A DNA stretch of 64,000 nucleotides from CAVQYV01 sp963718295 [NCBI: uncultured Methylomirabilota bacterium] (GCA_963718295.1 CAVQYV010000004.1:434001-498000), one strand, 5' to 3'; counted from the first letter of the stretch, positions 52,751 to 62,703 are shown. Made by a program: numbers and translations. The notes: generated by a model not told the origin, from the sequence alone.

Positions 52751-53139
52751 TTCGGCAGTGGGCCTTGACGGGATTTTGGGTATTCGGTATTTTGAGGGGG
52801 AGCGGAACCGGGTGAGACGAGGTGGATTCAAGCTGGCAATGGGTGCAAAGGTTCACTTGATTGGGCCTGCCCCCAAGCGCCGCCTGCAATGGCAGGGCTT
52901 AACCCGGGGTTGGCTCCGGAATTGCATAGGCATGGCTTCGTGTGCAGGCGCCGAAGAGCCGTGGGGCGAGGGGATAAGCAGATGGGAAGAGGATCGCATG
53001 CTCATTCAGCTTTCAGGATCTGAATCGGGGGCCTTATCGCGGCCACGGAGGGAATCTCACCTCTTCTGGGTCCTGGGTGCGTCACCGGTATCCGCCTTTC
53101 TTCACTCTATCGTTCTTGGATCTCTCTTAGCACTGGAGT
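52751..53139 (+). other. Gene-poor stretch before the sensor kinase, with a nested stem-loop
   Basis: About 390 bases without a supported gene. An 8-bp perfect inverted repeat CGCCTGCA / TGCAGGCG (52881-52888 and 52943-52950) encloses AACCC-G-GGGTT (52901-52911), suggesting a folded RNA of roughly 70 nt. No intrinsic terminator or clear promoter was found. A 147-codon frame from 52758 exists but its composition looks unlike a protein. Confidence 0.4.
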
Positions 53140-55542
53140 ATGGAGCCTACAATCATGAATATGGTTCCGGGTTCAGAGCGAGGCATCCTCGTAATCCATG
53201 ATGATTTGACCTCAGCCAGAAGGATTAAAGTTCTGCTGGAAAGCAAGGGATACTTGGTCTTTCCTGCCTCTTCCAAAGACCAAGCGCTTTCCATACTGGG
53301 CAAAGAGAGAATTGACCTAATCCTTCTGGACGCCACCATTGAAGATATGGACAGCGGTCAGGTTCTACAGGAACTCAGAAAGCGGGGCGGTTGCCAGGAC
53401 CTGCCTGTGATATACCTTTTCCCTAAGTCCGGGAGATCTGGCAAGGTGAAGGAGATAAGAACGGGGAGCGAGGATTACCTGCTAAGGCCTTTTTCCCAAC
53501 AGGAGCTTCTGTCCAGAATGGATCTCTGGTTGAGGATCAGAAGGGCGGAGGCGAGGCTTCGGGAGCAAGAACTGAAGCCCTTCGAGCCGATCGATTTCAG
53601 CGTCACCCTTGCGTCAAGCCTGGACCTGAATAAAACCCTCCGTAACATCCTCGAGACTTGCCGGAGACTGCGACCCTCCGCTTCCGTTCACATCATGCTT
53701 GTCAATGACAGAGATGAGCTGATGACCGCGGCCCATATCGGCCTGCCGCAGGAATGGCATGAGGATCTTCGCACCCGACCGGTGGGAATTGGGGAGTCTC
53801 TGGAGGGATGGGTAATCCAGCATCAGAAGATCCTTTGCCTTCCCGATATCGCCTCCAATGCCCCATGTGCCTATCGCTCCGCCGGGTTGGCTCGAAAATA
53901 CGGAGTCACCGCCTATCTGGGAATTCCTTTGCTGATGGGGCAGAGAGCCATCGGCCTCCTGAACTTCAACGGCCGGGGGGATGACCCGAAGTGGGCTGCT
54001 GAGCCGCTCTCCCTCCTCGAAGGATTGGGTCGGCAGGCGGCAGTTGCGATCGAAAACGCCAAGGCCTATGCCCAGGCCAAAGAAGCGGAAGAATATCTGA
54101 AGAATCTCGTGGACAGCAGTTATGATGCCATCAGCGTCTTTGACTTGAAGGGGATCATCCGGTGGTGGAACAAGGGAGCGGAGTTGACCTACGGCTATCT
54201 GGCGGAGGAGGTGCAGGGGCGATCGATCGAGACGGTAGTTCCTGAAGCGTCATGGGAGGAGGAGTGGAGGAATATCGAATCGGTCATCAAAGAGGGAGGA
54301 GGAAAAGTCTCTCGCGGCAGTCGAAGATGCAAAGACGGCAGGATTATCCCCGTTGTCATCACCTGGTCCTTGATTCGGGATCATGAGGGCAATCCTCAGA
54401 TGATCTCGGCCATGGACAAGGATATGTCGGAGGTACTGTGGCTGGAAAATCTGATTTATGAAAGCAAGAAGAAGCTGGTTGCGGTAATTGACTCGATCAC
54501 AGACTTCCTTTACGCAGTGGATCAGGACTTCCGGATCACCCAGATCAACCGGGCCTACGCCTCCCACCTGAATGAAGTCCCGCGGGCCCTGGTGGGCCGG
54601 ACCTGCTACGAGTCATTGCATCGACGAAGCGATCCATGTCCTGACTGTATGGCCCCGGAGGTCCTGGAGAAGGCGATCCCCCTTCGAGGGGAGAGGAGGG
54701 AAAGAGCATCTGATGGCCAGGAGAGGATCTGGGGGATATCTGCCTTCCCGATCATGATGGGGCAGGGAAAGGCCTCTCAGGTCATCTATCAGCATAAGGA
54801 TATCTCGAAGGAGAAGGAGTTGGAGCTTGAGTTGGTCCAAACGGCGAAGATGGCCTCCTTAGGGCAGCTGGCCGCTGGCATTGCGCATCAGATCAATAAT
54901 CCCCTCGCCTCCATCTCGATCTACAGGGAACTCTTGTCGAAGAAAGAGCCGCTGGATGAGGAAGCCCAGAGGCATCTGGAGGTGATCGAGGAGAATGTAG
55001 ATCGAATTGCCCAGATCGTTCGAGGCCTTTTGGACTATTCGCAGCCCAGGCCCAGAGCGGTGGTTCCGCTTCGTCTTCCGGAGATCATAAGGAGTACCCT
55101 GGGGCTCTTGGATAAGCATGCGCGGTTTCATGGTATTGAAATTCATTGCGAAGTCCCGGAGGACCTGCCCCTGATATCTGGGGATTCCTCAGAGCTGGGA
55201 CAGGTCCTGCTGAACCTGATGCTCAACGCCACCCAATCAATGCCGAGGGGCGGCCATCTTCGGATTGAAGCTAAGCAGGAGAGCGAGCAATTCCTTCAGG
55301 TTTGCGTCCGGGATTCCGGCTCAGGCATCTCCGCAGAGGATATCGATCGAATCTTCGATCCCTTTTTTGCCACTCAGTTTGCGGGAAAAGCGGGTGGGCT
55401 GGGACTCACCCTTGCCCAGCGAATCATTGAGAATCACAAGGGAAGAATCTGGGCGGATAGTGAATTGGGAGTGGGAAGCACCTTCACCTTCACCCTGCCG
55501 ATCTTTCGACCCGCCGGAAGTGAAATCGGGTTAGGGGCTTGA
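53140..55542 (+). CDS. Receiver-GAF-PAS-PAS sensor histidine kinase
   Basis: An 800-residue cytoplasmic kinase. Order: N-terminal receiver domain (about 11-125) with the acidic pair HDD and the phospho-Asp in LILLDAT, but the conserved Lys before the last helix is Arg (DYLLRPF); a GAF domain (about 150-310); two PAS domains (about 310-440 and 450-560); a dimerisation helix with H-box LGQLAAGIAHQINNPLASIS; and an ATPase with N-box LLNLMLNATQSM, G1 VRDSGSGIS and G2 AGGLGLTLAQRI. No membrane segment is seen. The next gene, 29 bases away, is another receiver-kinase. No output regulator is nearby. Confidence 0.88.
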   Translation: MEPTIMNMVPGSERGILVIHDDLTSARRIKVLLESKGYLVFPASSKDQALSILGKERIDLILLDATIEDMDSGQVLQELRKRGGCQDLPVIYLFPKSGRSGKVKEIRTGSEDYLLRPFSQQELLSRMDLWLRIRRAEARLREQELKPFEPIDFSVTLASSLDLNKTLRNILETCRRLRPSASVHIMLVNDRDELMTAAHIGLPQEWHEDLRTRPVGIGESLEGWVIQHQKILCLPDIASNAPCAYRSAGLARKYGVTAYLGIPLLMGQRAIGLLNFNGRGDDPKWAAEPLSLLEGLGRQAAVAIENAKAYAQAKEAEEYLKNLVDSSYDAISVFDLKGIIRWWNKGAELTYGYLAEEVQGRSIETVVPEASWEEEWRNIESVIKEGGGKVSRGSRRCKDGRIIPVVITWSLIRDHEGNPQMISAMDKDMSEVLWLENLIYESKKKLVAVIDSITDFLYAVDQDFRITQINRAYASHLNEVPRALVGRTCYESLHRRSDPCPDCMAPEVLEKAIPLRGERRERASDGQERIWGISAFPIMMGQGKASQVIYQHKDISKEKELELELVQTAKMASLGQLAAGIAHQINNPLASISIYRELLSKKEPLDEEAQRHLEVIEENVDRIAQIVRGLLDYSQPRPRAVVPLRLPEIIRSTLGLLDKHARFHGIEIHCEVPEDLPLISGDSSELGQVLLNLMLNATQSMPRGGHLRIEAKQESEQFLQVCVRDSGSGISAEDIDRIFDPFFATQFAGKAGGLGLTLAQRIIENHKGRIWADSELGVGSTFTFTLPIFRPAGSEIGLGA

Positions 55543-55571
55543 GCATCACATCCTATAAAGGAGAATCTCCG

Positions 55572-56717
55572 ATGACGGACGCCAGGATTCTGGTGGTCGA
55601 TGATGAGGAAAGCCTGCGACTGCCGCTCCACCAGGTTTTTCAGACGGAAGGCTTCGAGACCTGTCTGGCAGGCGACGGAAGGGAAGCATTGGAGGTCCTG
55701 AAGACTGGGCAATTCCAGGTGATGCTGACCGATCTGATGATGCCCAGGATGGATGGCATCGAACTGATGGAGCACGCCCATGCCATAATTCCCGATCTGG
55801 TAGTGATCGTCATGACGGGATTTGGAACGATTGAGACAGCCATTAAAGCCCTCAAGGGAGGGGCCTATGATTACATCCTGAAGCCCTTTAAGCTGGATGA
55901 GATCCTGCACGTGGTGAGGCGGGCGCTGGAGCAGTTACGGTTGCAGAGGGAGAATGTTCAGCTGAACGAGTTGAACCGCAGGCTCAGCGAGATCGATCAG
56001 ATCAAATCGAACTTGCTGAGAGCGATTTCTCACGAGTTTCGAACCCCTCTCACCGTCATCCACGGATGGACCGACCTCCTGATGGGAGATTCATCGTGCG
56101 GCCAGAACTCCCTGGCCATGGAGGGCCTGAAAGCCATCAAGGAAAGCTCCTTTCGTCTGGGGAGGATGATCTCCAATCTCCTGGAATATGTGGGGCTGAC
56201 CAAGGCGGAGGGGATGCGCCTGGCCAAAGAAAAGGTGGAGATTTTGCCCCTCCTGGAGGAGGCGGTGCAGCAGTCGGAGGAAGAAGCAAAGCAAAGAAGT
56301 CTCACCGTGGTGAAGTCGGTGGACCCAGATCTTTCCTCTTTGCTGGCGGATCCGGGGAAGATGAAGATCTTGATCTTCAATCTCCTGGATAACGCCATCA
56401 AATTCAATGAGTCGGGTGGCAGGGTGGAAGTGGAAGCCCAAATGGCCCCCTCCGAAGGTGCCCTGAAGCTCCGCATCACAAACACCAAGGGAGAAATCCC
56501 CCCTGATCGTCTCTCGGAGCTGATGAGACCTTTCACCCAGGCGGATATGAGCGTCACTCGGCCTGCCTCTGGCCTCGGGCTTGGGCTTGCGGTGGCCAAG
56601 GGAATTGCGGAAGCCCACGAGGGCAAGTTCAGGATCTGGAGCGAAAAGGGCAAGGGCAGCACGGCGGAGATCCTATTCCCCTTGCCGGATTGGTCTCCAA
56701 AAGATGGCATGGGATAA
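55572..56717 (+). CDS. Receiver domain-histidine kinase hybrid
   Basis: A 381-residue protein. The N-terminal receiver (about 5-120) is canonical: VVDDEESLR, LTDLMMPRMDG, MTGFGTIETAI and YILKPF. A coiled coil (about 125-150) leads to a HisKA domain with the phospho-acceptor His in LLRAISHEFRTPLTVIHG, and a HATPase with N-box NLLDNAIKFNESGG and G2 ASGLGLGLAVAKGIAEAH. The G1 box is degenerate (ITNTKGEIP), lacking the usual DxGxG. ATG 55572 follows AAAGGAG by 8 bases. It probably takes phosphate from the upstream kinase. Confidence 0.88.
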   Translation: MTDARILVVDDEESLRLPLHQVFQTEGFETCLAGDGREALEVLKTGQFQVMLTDLMMPRMDGIELMEHAHAIIPDLVVIVMTGFGTIETAIKALKGGAYDYILKPFKLDEILHVVRRALEQLRLQRENVQLNELNRRLSEIDQIKSNLLRAISHEFRTPLTVIHGWTDLLMGDSSCGQNSLAMEGLKAIKESSFRLGRMISNLLEYVGLTKAEGMRLAKEKVEILPLLEEAVQQSEEEAKQRSLTVVKSVDPDLSSLLADPGKMKILIFNLLDNAIKFNESGGRVEVEAQMAPSEGALKLRITNTKGEIPPDRLSELMRPFTQADMSVTRPASGLGLGLAVAKGIAEAHEGKFRIWSEKGKGSTAEILFPLPDWSPKDGMG

Positions 56718-56735
56718 TCGATCATACCCAGGTCA

Positions 56736-59414
56736 ATGACCCCCACCTCTTTTTGTCCTTCTGTCTATCTCATCGACGGCAATTCCTATGTGTACCGGGC
56801 CTTTCATGCCCTTCCTTACCTTTCCAACTCCAAAGGTCAGCCCACCCACGCCGTTCTTGGTTTCACCAACATGCTCCTAAAGATCCTGAAAGAGAGGCAA
56901 CCGGATTACCTGGCCATCGCATTCGACCATAAAGGAAAAACGCTCCGGCATCAGGTATTTGAGAGTTACAAAATCCATCGACCGCCCATGCCAGAGGGGC
57001 TCTCCCTGCAGCTTCCCTATATCTACAAGTTGGTAGAAGGCCTCCGGATCCCGCTTCTGATGATGGAAGGCTACGAGGCGGATGATATCCTGGCTACGGT
57101 AACGAAGAAGGCCCTTGATAAAGGATACGAGGTCACGATCGTGGCCAGCGACAAGGATATCCTGCAATTGGTGGGCCCGTCGGTCAGGGTCTATGATCCC
57201 ATGAAAGAGGCAATCGTGGGTGAGCCAGAAGTTCGGGAGCGCTTCGGGGTGAGACCAGACCAGGTGGTGGAGGTGATGGGGTTGATGGGGGACGCCTCCG
57301 ACAACATCCCCGGTGTGCCCGGCGTGGGAGAGAAGACGGCGATCTCCCTCATTCAGGAGTTTGGAAGCATCGAGGCTCTAAAGGAATCCCTCGACCGGAT
57401 CCAGAGGCCGAAGCTGAAGGAGACCTTAAAGGAGCATATGGACCTGGCCCTTCTCAGTCGTCAACTGGCTACCCTGCACGCCCATCTCCCAGTAGAGATC
57501 GAAGTGGAGGATCTCAAGCGAAACCTCCCCAATGAGGCTTCACTCATGGACCTTTTTCGGGAACTGGAATTCTACGGTCTGCTGCGCGGTCTTTTCCCAT
57601 CCACCTCGGCCGAGGGGGGGAGCTATGGTGCGGTCTTGGATGAGGCGCAGCTAACCCACTTGGCAGGTGTCTTGAAGGAGATAAAGGGCTTCGGCCTGAG
57701 TCTGGAGGCTGACTCCAAGGATGCGATGCGAGCCCGGATCGTAGGGGTTGCCTTCGCGCCTCGTCCTGGAGAGGCCTATTATGTTCCTTTGAATCACGGA
57801 TCATTGGAGGGGCCGGCCCGACTGTCCGAGGGGACGGTCTGGAAGGCACTCAAGCCGATTCTGGAGGATGAAAGATACGAGAAGTATGGGCAGAATTTGA
57901 AGTTCCATCTTCTGATCCTGAAAAGGGCGGGAATTGCCTTGGCCGGGTTAGCCTTCGATCCCATGGTTGCTTCCTATTTGCTTGCCCCCCACAAATCGAG
58001 TCACGACCTGGAAGATCTGGCCCTCGATTATCTGAACTGGAGGATGAAGAGCCATGAGAAATTGATAAGGGGGAGGGAGAGCCGCTTCGATGAGGAAGGC
58101 ATCACAGAGATTGCCAACTGCTCCTGCGCCCGGGCTGACGCAGCGATCCAACTGGTTTCCTCCATGAAGACCTTGCTGGCGGAGAACGAATTGGAGGCGC
58201 TGTTTCAGAAGATAGAAATGCCCCTGATCGAGGTGCTGGCAGCCATTGAGAGCAATGGCTTCAAAATAGATGTGAACCTTCTCCATGGTATGTCTTTGGA
58301 TCTGGAGAAAGAGCTTGCCAACCTCGAGGCCCGCATTTTCGACCTGGCCAAGGGAAGATTCAATATCAATTCCCCGAAGCAGCTCTCCGAGGTGCTCTTC
58401 GCGCGTTTGGGCCTGAATCCGATTCGGAAGACGAAGACCGGATATTCGACCGACATAGACGTGTTGGAACAATTGGCCCACGTCCACCCCTTGCCCGCGC
58501 AGGTCCTCCAGTATCGAAGCCTGGCGAAATTGAAATCGACCTATGTGGATGTCCTGCCCAAACTCCTCCATTCGGAGACGGGGAGGGTGCATACCTCTTT
58601 GAACCAAACGGTGACCGCCACAGGCCGTCTTTCCAGCACGGAGCCGAATCTTCAAAACATCCCCATCCGCACCGAGTTGGGCCGCCGGATTCGGGAGGCC
58701 TTCATCCCCGAGAAAGGATCTTGGCTGCTCTCAGCGGACTATTCCCAAATCGAGCTCCGCATACTCGCTCATCTCTCGGGTGACGAGGCCCTGATAGAGG
58801 CCTTTAGGCGAGATGAGGACGTCCATGCCCGTACCGCCTCAGAGATCTTTGGTGTTGCCGCCGAAGAGGTAAGTCCAGAGATGAGGAGGATGGCCAAGAC
58901 CATCAATTTCGGTATCATCTATGGCATGAGTCCCTACGGATTGTCCACCGAACTGGGCGTGTCCCAGGCAGAGGCAAAAAGATATATCGATGAATATTTT
59001 TCTCATTACCGAGGAGTGAAGGCTTTTATCGAGGAGCTATTGAAAGAGGCGAGGGCTTCGGGATGGGTGAAGACCATCTTGGGCCGCCGGCGCTTTATCC
59101 CCCATATTCAGAGCCGGGATGCCGCCAGCCGACAGCTGGGAGAACGAATGGCAATCAACACCCCCATTCAGGGAAGCGCAGCAGACTTGATCAAGCAGGC
59201 CATGGTCTCAATCCATCGAAGCATGAGGAAAACGGGCTGCCGTGCGAAGATGATCCTCCAGGTCCATGATGAATTGGTCTTTGAAGTCCCGGAAGAGGAG
59301 CGAGGAGAGGTGGAGGCCCTAGTCCGAAGGGAGATGGAGGGGGTTATCCACCTGGAGGTGTCCATCCGGGTTGACATTGGAGTAGGAAGGAACTGGAGGG
59401 AGGCCCACCCCTGA
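56736..59414 (+). CDS. polA: DNA polymerase I with degenerate proofreading site
   Basis: Pol I (892 residues) fills gaps and removes RNA primers. The 5'-3' nuclease domain (about 10-290) is intact, with LIDGNSYVYRAFHA, GYEADDILATV and ASDKDILQL. The middle domain keeps the 3'-5' exonuclease fold (about 310-490), but metal-binding Asp residues are replaced: the DTET motif reads SLEA (Ser322, Glu324) and GQNLKYD reads GQNLKFH (His391). The polymerase domain (about 500-892) is intact with SADYSQIELRILAHLSG, RRMAKTINFGIIYGMSPYGL and LQVHDELVFEV. A start at ATG 56736 gives the family N-terminus. Confidence 0.95.
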   Translation: MTPTSFCPSVYLIDGNSYVYRAFHALPYLSNSKGQPTHAVLGFTNMLLKILKERQPDYLAIAFDHKGKTLRHQVFESYKIHRPPMPEGLSLQLPYIYKLVEGLRIPLLMMEGYEADDILATVTKKALDKGYEVTIVASDKDILQLVGPSVRVYDPMKEAIVGEPEVRERFGVRPDQVVEVMGLMGDASDNIPGVPGVGEKTAISLIQEFGSIEALKESLDRIQRPKLKETLKEHMDLALLSRQLATLHAHLPVEIEVEDLKRNLPNEASLMDLFRELEFYGLLRGLFPSTSAEGGSYGAVLDEAQLTHLAGVLKEIKGFGLSLEADSKDAMRARIVGVAFAPRPGEAYYVPLNHGSLEGPARLSEGTVWKALKPILEDERYEKYGQNLKFHLLILKRAGIALAGLAFDPMVASYLLAPHKSSHDLEDLALDYLNWRMKSHEKLIRGRESRFDEEGITEIANCSCARADAAIQLVSSMKTLLAENELEALFQKIEMPLIEVLAAIESNGFKIDVNLLHGMSLDLEKELANLEARIFDLAKGRFNINSPKQLSEVLFARLGLNPIRKTKTGYSTDIDVLEQLAHVHPLPAQVLQYRSLAKLKSTYVDVLPKLLHSETGRVHTSLNQTVTATGRLSSTEPNLQNIPIRTELGRRIREAFIPEKGSWLLSADYSQIELRILAHLSGDEALIEAFRRDEDVHARTASEIFGVAAEEVSPEMRRMAKTINFGIIYGMSPYGLSTELGVSQAEAKRYIDEYFSHYRGVKAFIEELLKEARASGWVKTILGRRRFIPHIQSRDAASRQLGERMAINTPIQGSAADLIKQAMVSIHRSMRKTGCRAKMILQVHDELVFEVPEEERGEVEALVRREMEGVIHLEVSIRVDIGVGRNWREAHP

Positions 59415-59458
59415 GAAGGAAGGGCGATGGAATTCTTTCCCTCTTCAGTCTTGGGATC

Positions 59459-59773
59459 TCAGAGCTCGAAAGAGAGCAATTTCAGTGGGTCGACAGCGAT
59501 GGATCCGGTCGAAGTCTTGATCTTCAAGGAGCGGTTCAGTATGGTTCCCTTAAACGTATTTCCGTCCCGCAGCTTGATGACCCCATCTTGATAAGATACG
59601 ATGTCTTGGGCCTTGATGCTGGCTTCCCCATAGGACATTTTGATCTTGATCGATCTCTCTGCCAGCTGCCCTTCGAGGGTGGTTCCGTCGTTCATTTTGA
59701 AAGTGGCGGCCAGGACCACGGAGGAGAATGCCAAAGAAATCAAAATGACTGTGACTGCAATGAATGTCTTCAT
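59459..59773 (-). CDS. Small secreted protein with an internal tandem duplication
   Basis: I do not recognise the family. The 104-residue product begins with a signal peptide (hydrophobic KTFIAVTVILISLAF, probable cleavage after VLA). The mature part consists of two copies of a ~37-residue unit: FKMNDGTTLEGQLAERSIKI... (25-61) and IKLRDGNTFKGTILNRSLKI... (66-102). Shared residues include DG.T..G, RS.KIK and a final S. The ATG at 59773 is preferred over an upstream one at 59845 because it starts the signal peptide. It is encoded opposite polA and coaE. Confidence 0.7.
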   Translation of the reverse strand: MKTFIAVTVILISLAFSSVVLAATFKMNDGTTLEGQLAERSIKIKMSYGEASIKAQDIVSYQDGVIKLRDGNTFKGTILNRSLKIKTSTGSIAVDPLKLLSFEL

Positions 59774-59965
59774 TCCTATTCCTGCCTTTCGCTGAGGGTT
59801 CAAGGGTGAGGGGGCATGCGATCCTTCCACAAGGTCTTTCTTCATCCATTGCCCGCATTAGATCCTCCGCAACCGGGCAACCGACGCCCAATCGAAATCG
59901 AGGGCCTTATGCAGTTCGGTCCACCGTAGCGGATCCTTTATTTTTTCATATCACGAGAGGTCCGA

Positions 59966-59981
59966 AAAGTCAATCGACTTT
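59966..59981. repeat. Inverted repeat AAAGTC-AATC-GACTTT
   Basis: A perfect 6-bp inverted repeat with a four-base loop lies in the divergent region between the small secreted protein gene and coaE, about 75 bases before the coaE ATG. It could be an operator for either gene. Confidence 0.35.
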
Positions 59982-60056
59982 GTGGCATGTGACTGATATA
60001 GCGCTGTACGACTGATCAGGCCGCGGGTTGTCGTTTCGGGAGGAAGGGAGAAAGGC

Positions 60057-60668
60057 ATGCTGCGAGTTGGGTTGACCGGCGGGATCGCCACCGGAAAAAG
60101 CACGGTAGCAAGGATGTTCCGGAGATTAGGGGTCAGGACCATGGACGCCGACGCCATCACCCATGGCCTCCAGCAACCCCGTTCTCTCATTTGGAAGAAG
60201 ATTGTCGGGGCATTCGGCAGGGATATCCTTCGCCCCGATCTCTCCCTTGACCGGAGGAAGCTTGGGGAAATCGTCTTTTCTGACCCTGAGAAAAGGGCCC
60301 TCTTAGAGCAGATCATGCATCCTGCGGTTATTGCACAAGAGGAAGAGTTGATGTCAGAATGGGAGCGATCAGGAGATGTAGATCTGGTGATGGTCGAGGA
60401 GGCCCTTCTGATCGAATCCGGCTCCTATCGACGATATGGCCGTATTGTCCTGGTGGTGGCCCCGGAAAAGATCCAAATCGAGAGATTGAAGGAGAGGGGG
60501 TTTACTGAGGAGGAAGCCGAGTCTCGGATTCGCTCTCAGATGCCTCTCTCGGAGAAGGTGAAGTGGGCGGATTATGTGATCGATAATTCAGGAGACCGAT
60601 CCGGCACCGAAAGGGCGGTAGAACGCATCTATCAGCAGCTGCGCGCGGAATCAGATGGTCTCAAATAG
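60057..60668 (+). CDS. coaE: Dephospho-CoA kinase
   Basis: CoaE phosphorylates dephospho-CoA in the last step of CoA synthesis. The 203-residue protein begins with the P-loop VGLTGGIATGKSTVARMF, then RTMDADAITH, and contains VMVEEALLIESGSYR and the LID region VAPEKIQIERLKERGFTEEEAESRI. The length is normal. It follows polA at a distance and is convergent with the peptide transporter genes. Confidence 0.94.
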   Translation: MLRVGLTGGIATGKSTVARMFRRLGVRTMDADAITHGLQQPRSLIWKKIVGAFGRDILRPDLSLDRRKLGEIVFSDPEKRALLEQIMHPAVIAQEEELMSEWERSGDVDLVMVEEALLIESGSYRRYGRIVLVVAPEKIQIERLKERGFTEEEAESRIRSQMPLSEKVKWADYVIDNSGDRSGTERAVERIYQQLRAESDGLK

Positions 60669-60767
60669 CATTCGGTGGCTCATCGCATGATAAGGTCAGC
60701 CGCTTCACCGCCAGGCACTCAGAAGACGGACCGGGGCAAGAAGAGCATCCGGGCCCGAAACGGAAGG

Positions 60768-61619
60768 CTATCCCTGCCTGAGCCTGGGATCCAGCGCATC
60801 TCGGATCCCTTCCCCCAGGAGGTTGTATCCCAGCACGGTGATCAGGATGGCGAGCCCAGGGAAAAAGGAAAGCCACCACGCGATCTCGAGGTTGTCTTTT
60901 CCGGCAGTCAGGATATTCCCCCAGGAAGGCGTGGGAGGTTGGATTCCGATGCCCAGAAAGCTCAAGGCGGATTCGGTCAGGATGGCTCCCGCGACCCCAA
61001 GGGTAGCAGAAACCAGGACGGGAGCCAGGGCATTGGGGAGGATGTGGCGGAAGATGATTCGGAGATCCGAGGCCCCCAGAGCCCGAGCACTCAACACAAA
61101 TTCCCGCTCCCTCAGGCTCAAGAATTCCGCCCGGACCAATCTGGCCACCCCCATCCATCCGGTGAGGCCAATGACGACCATGATGTTCCAGATCGAAGGC
61201 TCCAGGAAGGCGATGACCGCCAGGATCAGGAAAAAAGTGGGAAAACAGAGCATCAGATCCACGAAGCGCATGACGAGGCCATCCACCCATCTACCATAAT
61301 AGCCCGCTAAGGCGCCGATGAGGATCCCAATGAAGGTGGCGATTCCTACGGCCACAAATCCCACCAGGAGCGAGATTCGAGAACCCCAGATGACGCGAGA
61401 GAGGACATCCCGACCCAGGCGATCGGTTCCGAACCAATGATGGGGATCGGGACGGGAGAGGATGTGCTCGTGATCGATATCGGTGGGATCATGGGGGGAT
61501 ACCCACGGGGCCAGCAGGGCAATGAAGAAAAGGACCAGCACGATCCCCGCCCCAAACAGGCCCAGCTTGTTCCTGTGAAATCGATTCCAGAAGAAACTTG
61601 TCTGAATTCCTCTCATCAT
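60768..61619 (-). CDS. Dipeptide/oligopeptide ABC transporter permease (DppC/OppC type)
   Basis: A 283-residue permease with about six membrane helices. The N-terminal DppC/OppC extension precedes the GTDRLGRDVLSRVIWGSRISLLVG segment; the EAA-type loop reads EFVLSARALGASDLRIIFRHILPN and the C-terminal part has ALSFLGIGIQPPTPSWG. It is the second permease of a minus-strand operon; the ATG at 61619 (or 61616) follows AAAGG. Peptide or nickel import are both possible. Confidence 0.9.
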   Translation of the reverse strand: MMRGIQTSFFWNRFHRNKLGLFGAGIVLVLFFIALLAPWVSPHDPTDIDHEHILSRPDPHHWFGTDRLGRDVLSRVIWGSRISLLVGFVAVGIATFIGILIGALAGYYGRWVDGLVMRFVDLMLCFPTFFLILAVIAFLEPSIWNIMVVIGLTGWMGVARLVRAEFLSLREREFVLSARALGASDLRIIFRHILPNALAPVLVSATLGVAGAILTESALSFLGIGIQPPTPSWGNILTAGKDNLEIAWWLSFFPGLAILITVLGYNLLGEGIRDALDPRLRQG

Positions 61620-61716
61620 ACCTTTGTGAATCCCTGCCCTTTTGAACCCTCCTGCGGATTCATTTCGATCCTTTCAACCTTGGCCTCTGCGGACCTGGAC
61701 CGCCTCTTTCTTCCAG

Positions 61717-62697
61717 CTACTCCTTAGCCACCCTGATTCTGGGGTCGACCAGAGCATAGGAGATATCTGCCGATAGATTACCTATAAGGGTCAGGGCGGC
61801 TCCGATCACCAAGATGCCCATAATGACCGGATAGTCACGGGACATGACGCTGCCATAGAAGAGCTGCCCCATTCCCGGGATGGCGAAGATGGTTTCGAAG
61901 ATCACCCCTCCCCCGATGAGGCTCGGGACGGAAAGTCCCAGGATTGTCACAACTGGCAGAAGCGCGTTTCGTAAGGCATGCTTGTAGATGACGGTCTTTT
62001 CCGATAGGCCCTTGGCCCGGGCAGTCCGAATGTAGTCCTGGCGGATCACCTCTAACATGTTCGATCGCATATAGCGCGAAAATCCGGCCAAACCCCCGAA
62101 GGAGCCCACCAGGACGGGCAGAATCAGATGCTTCAGGCGGTCAAAGAACTTACCCCAGAGGCCCAGTTGAGGGTAATCCATCGACTTCAAGCCGGAAATG
62201 GGGAGCCATCCCAAATGGACCCCAAAGAGATTCATGCAGAGGAGGGCGAGCCAGAAGGTGGGGATAGCAAATCCTATGAAAACGAAGACGGTGGTTGCCT
62301 TGTCGAACAAGGAATACTGGCGGGTGGCAGAAAGGATGCCAATGGGGATGGCGACCAGCACGATTACCACCATCTCCAGCAGGCTCAGAAGGAGGGTGAT
62401 GGGTATCCTTTCCCCGATCTTCTCCGAGACCTTCCTCCCATCCGGGGCGAAGGACCTCCCGAAGTCGAGGCGAAAAGACCTCCAAACCCATTTCAGGTAT
62501 TGTACGGGGAGGGGTTCGTCCAACCCGTAAAGGTGTCTGAGCTGTGCCTTCGAAGCCGCGGTGACTCGCGGATTCAGATCCGTCTGGAGGCTCGTAGGTT
62601 CCCCAGGCGCAAGATGGATTACGACGAAGGAGATGAAGGTGATTCCGATCAGGAGGGGAATGGAGATGAGGATCCTCTTTAGGATGTGCTGGAGCAT
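61717..62697 (-). CDS. Dipeptide/oligopeptide ABC transporter permease (DppB/OppB type)
   Basis: A 326-residue permease, the DppB/OppB type: N-terminal helix [20 protein letters not shown], the [15 protein letters not shown] and RPI-like [12 protein letters not shown] segments, and the EAA loop [26 protein letters not shown]. The start codon (ATG 62697; a TTG six bases earlier is also possible) follows the binding protein stop by only a few bases, so the two are co-transcribed. It pairs with the DppC-type permease. Confidence 0.9.
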   Translation of the reverse strand: MLQHILKRILISIPLLIGITFISFVVIHLAPGEPTSLQTDLNPRVTAASKAQLRHLYGLDEPLPVQYLKWVWRSFRLDFGRSFAPDGRKVSEKIGERIPITLLLSLLEMVVIVLVAIPIGILSATRQYSLFDKATTVFVFIGFAIPTFWLALLCMNLFGVHLGWLPISGLKSMDYPQLGLWGKFFDRLKHLILPVLVGSFGGLAGFSRYMRSNMLEVIRQDYIRTARAKGLSEKTVIYKHALRNALLPVVTILGLSVPSLIGGGVIFETIFAIPGMGQLFYGSVMSRDYPVIMGILVIGAALTLIGNLSADISYALVDPRIRVAKE

Positions 62698-62703
62698 GGG
62701 CAA

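Noticed and set aside
52758-53201. A 147-codon frame between rsmE and the sensor kinase
   Set aside because: No Shine-Dalgarno, no motif, unusual composition, and it runs into the kinase start.
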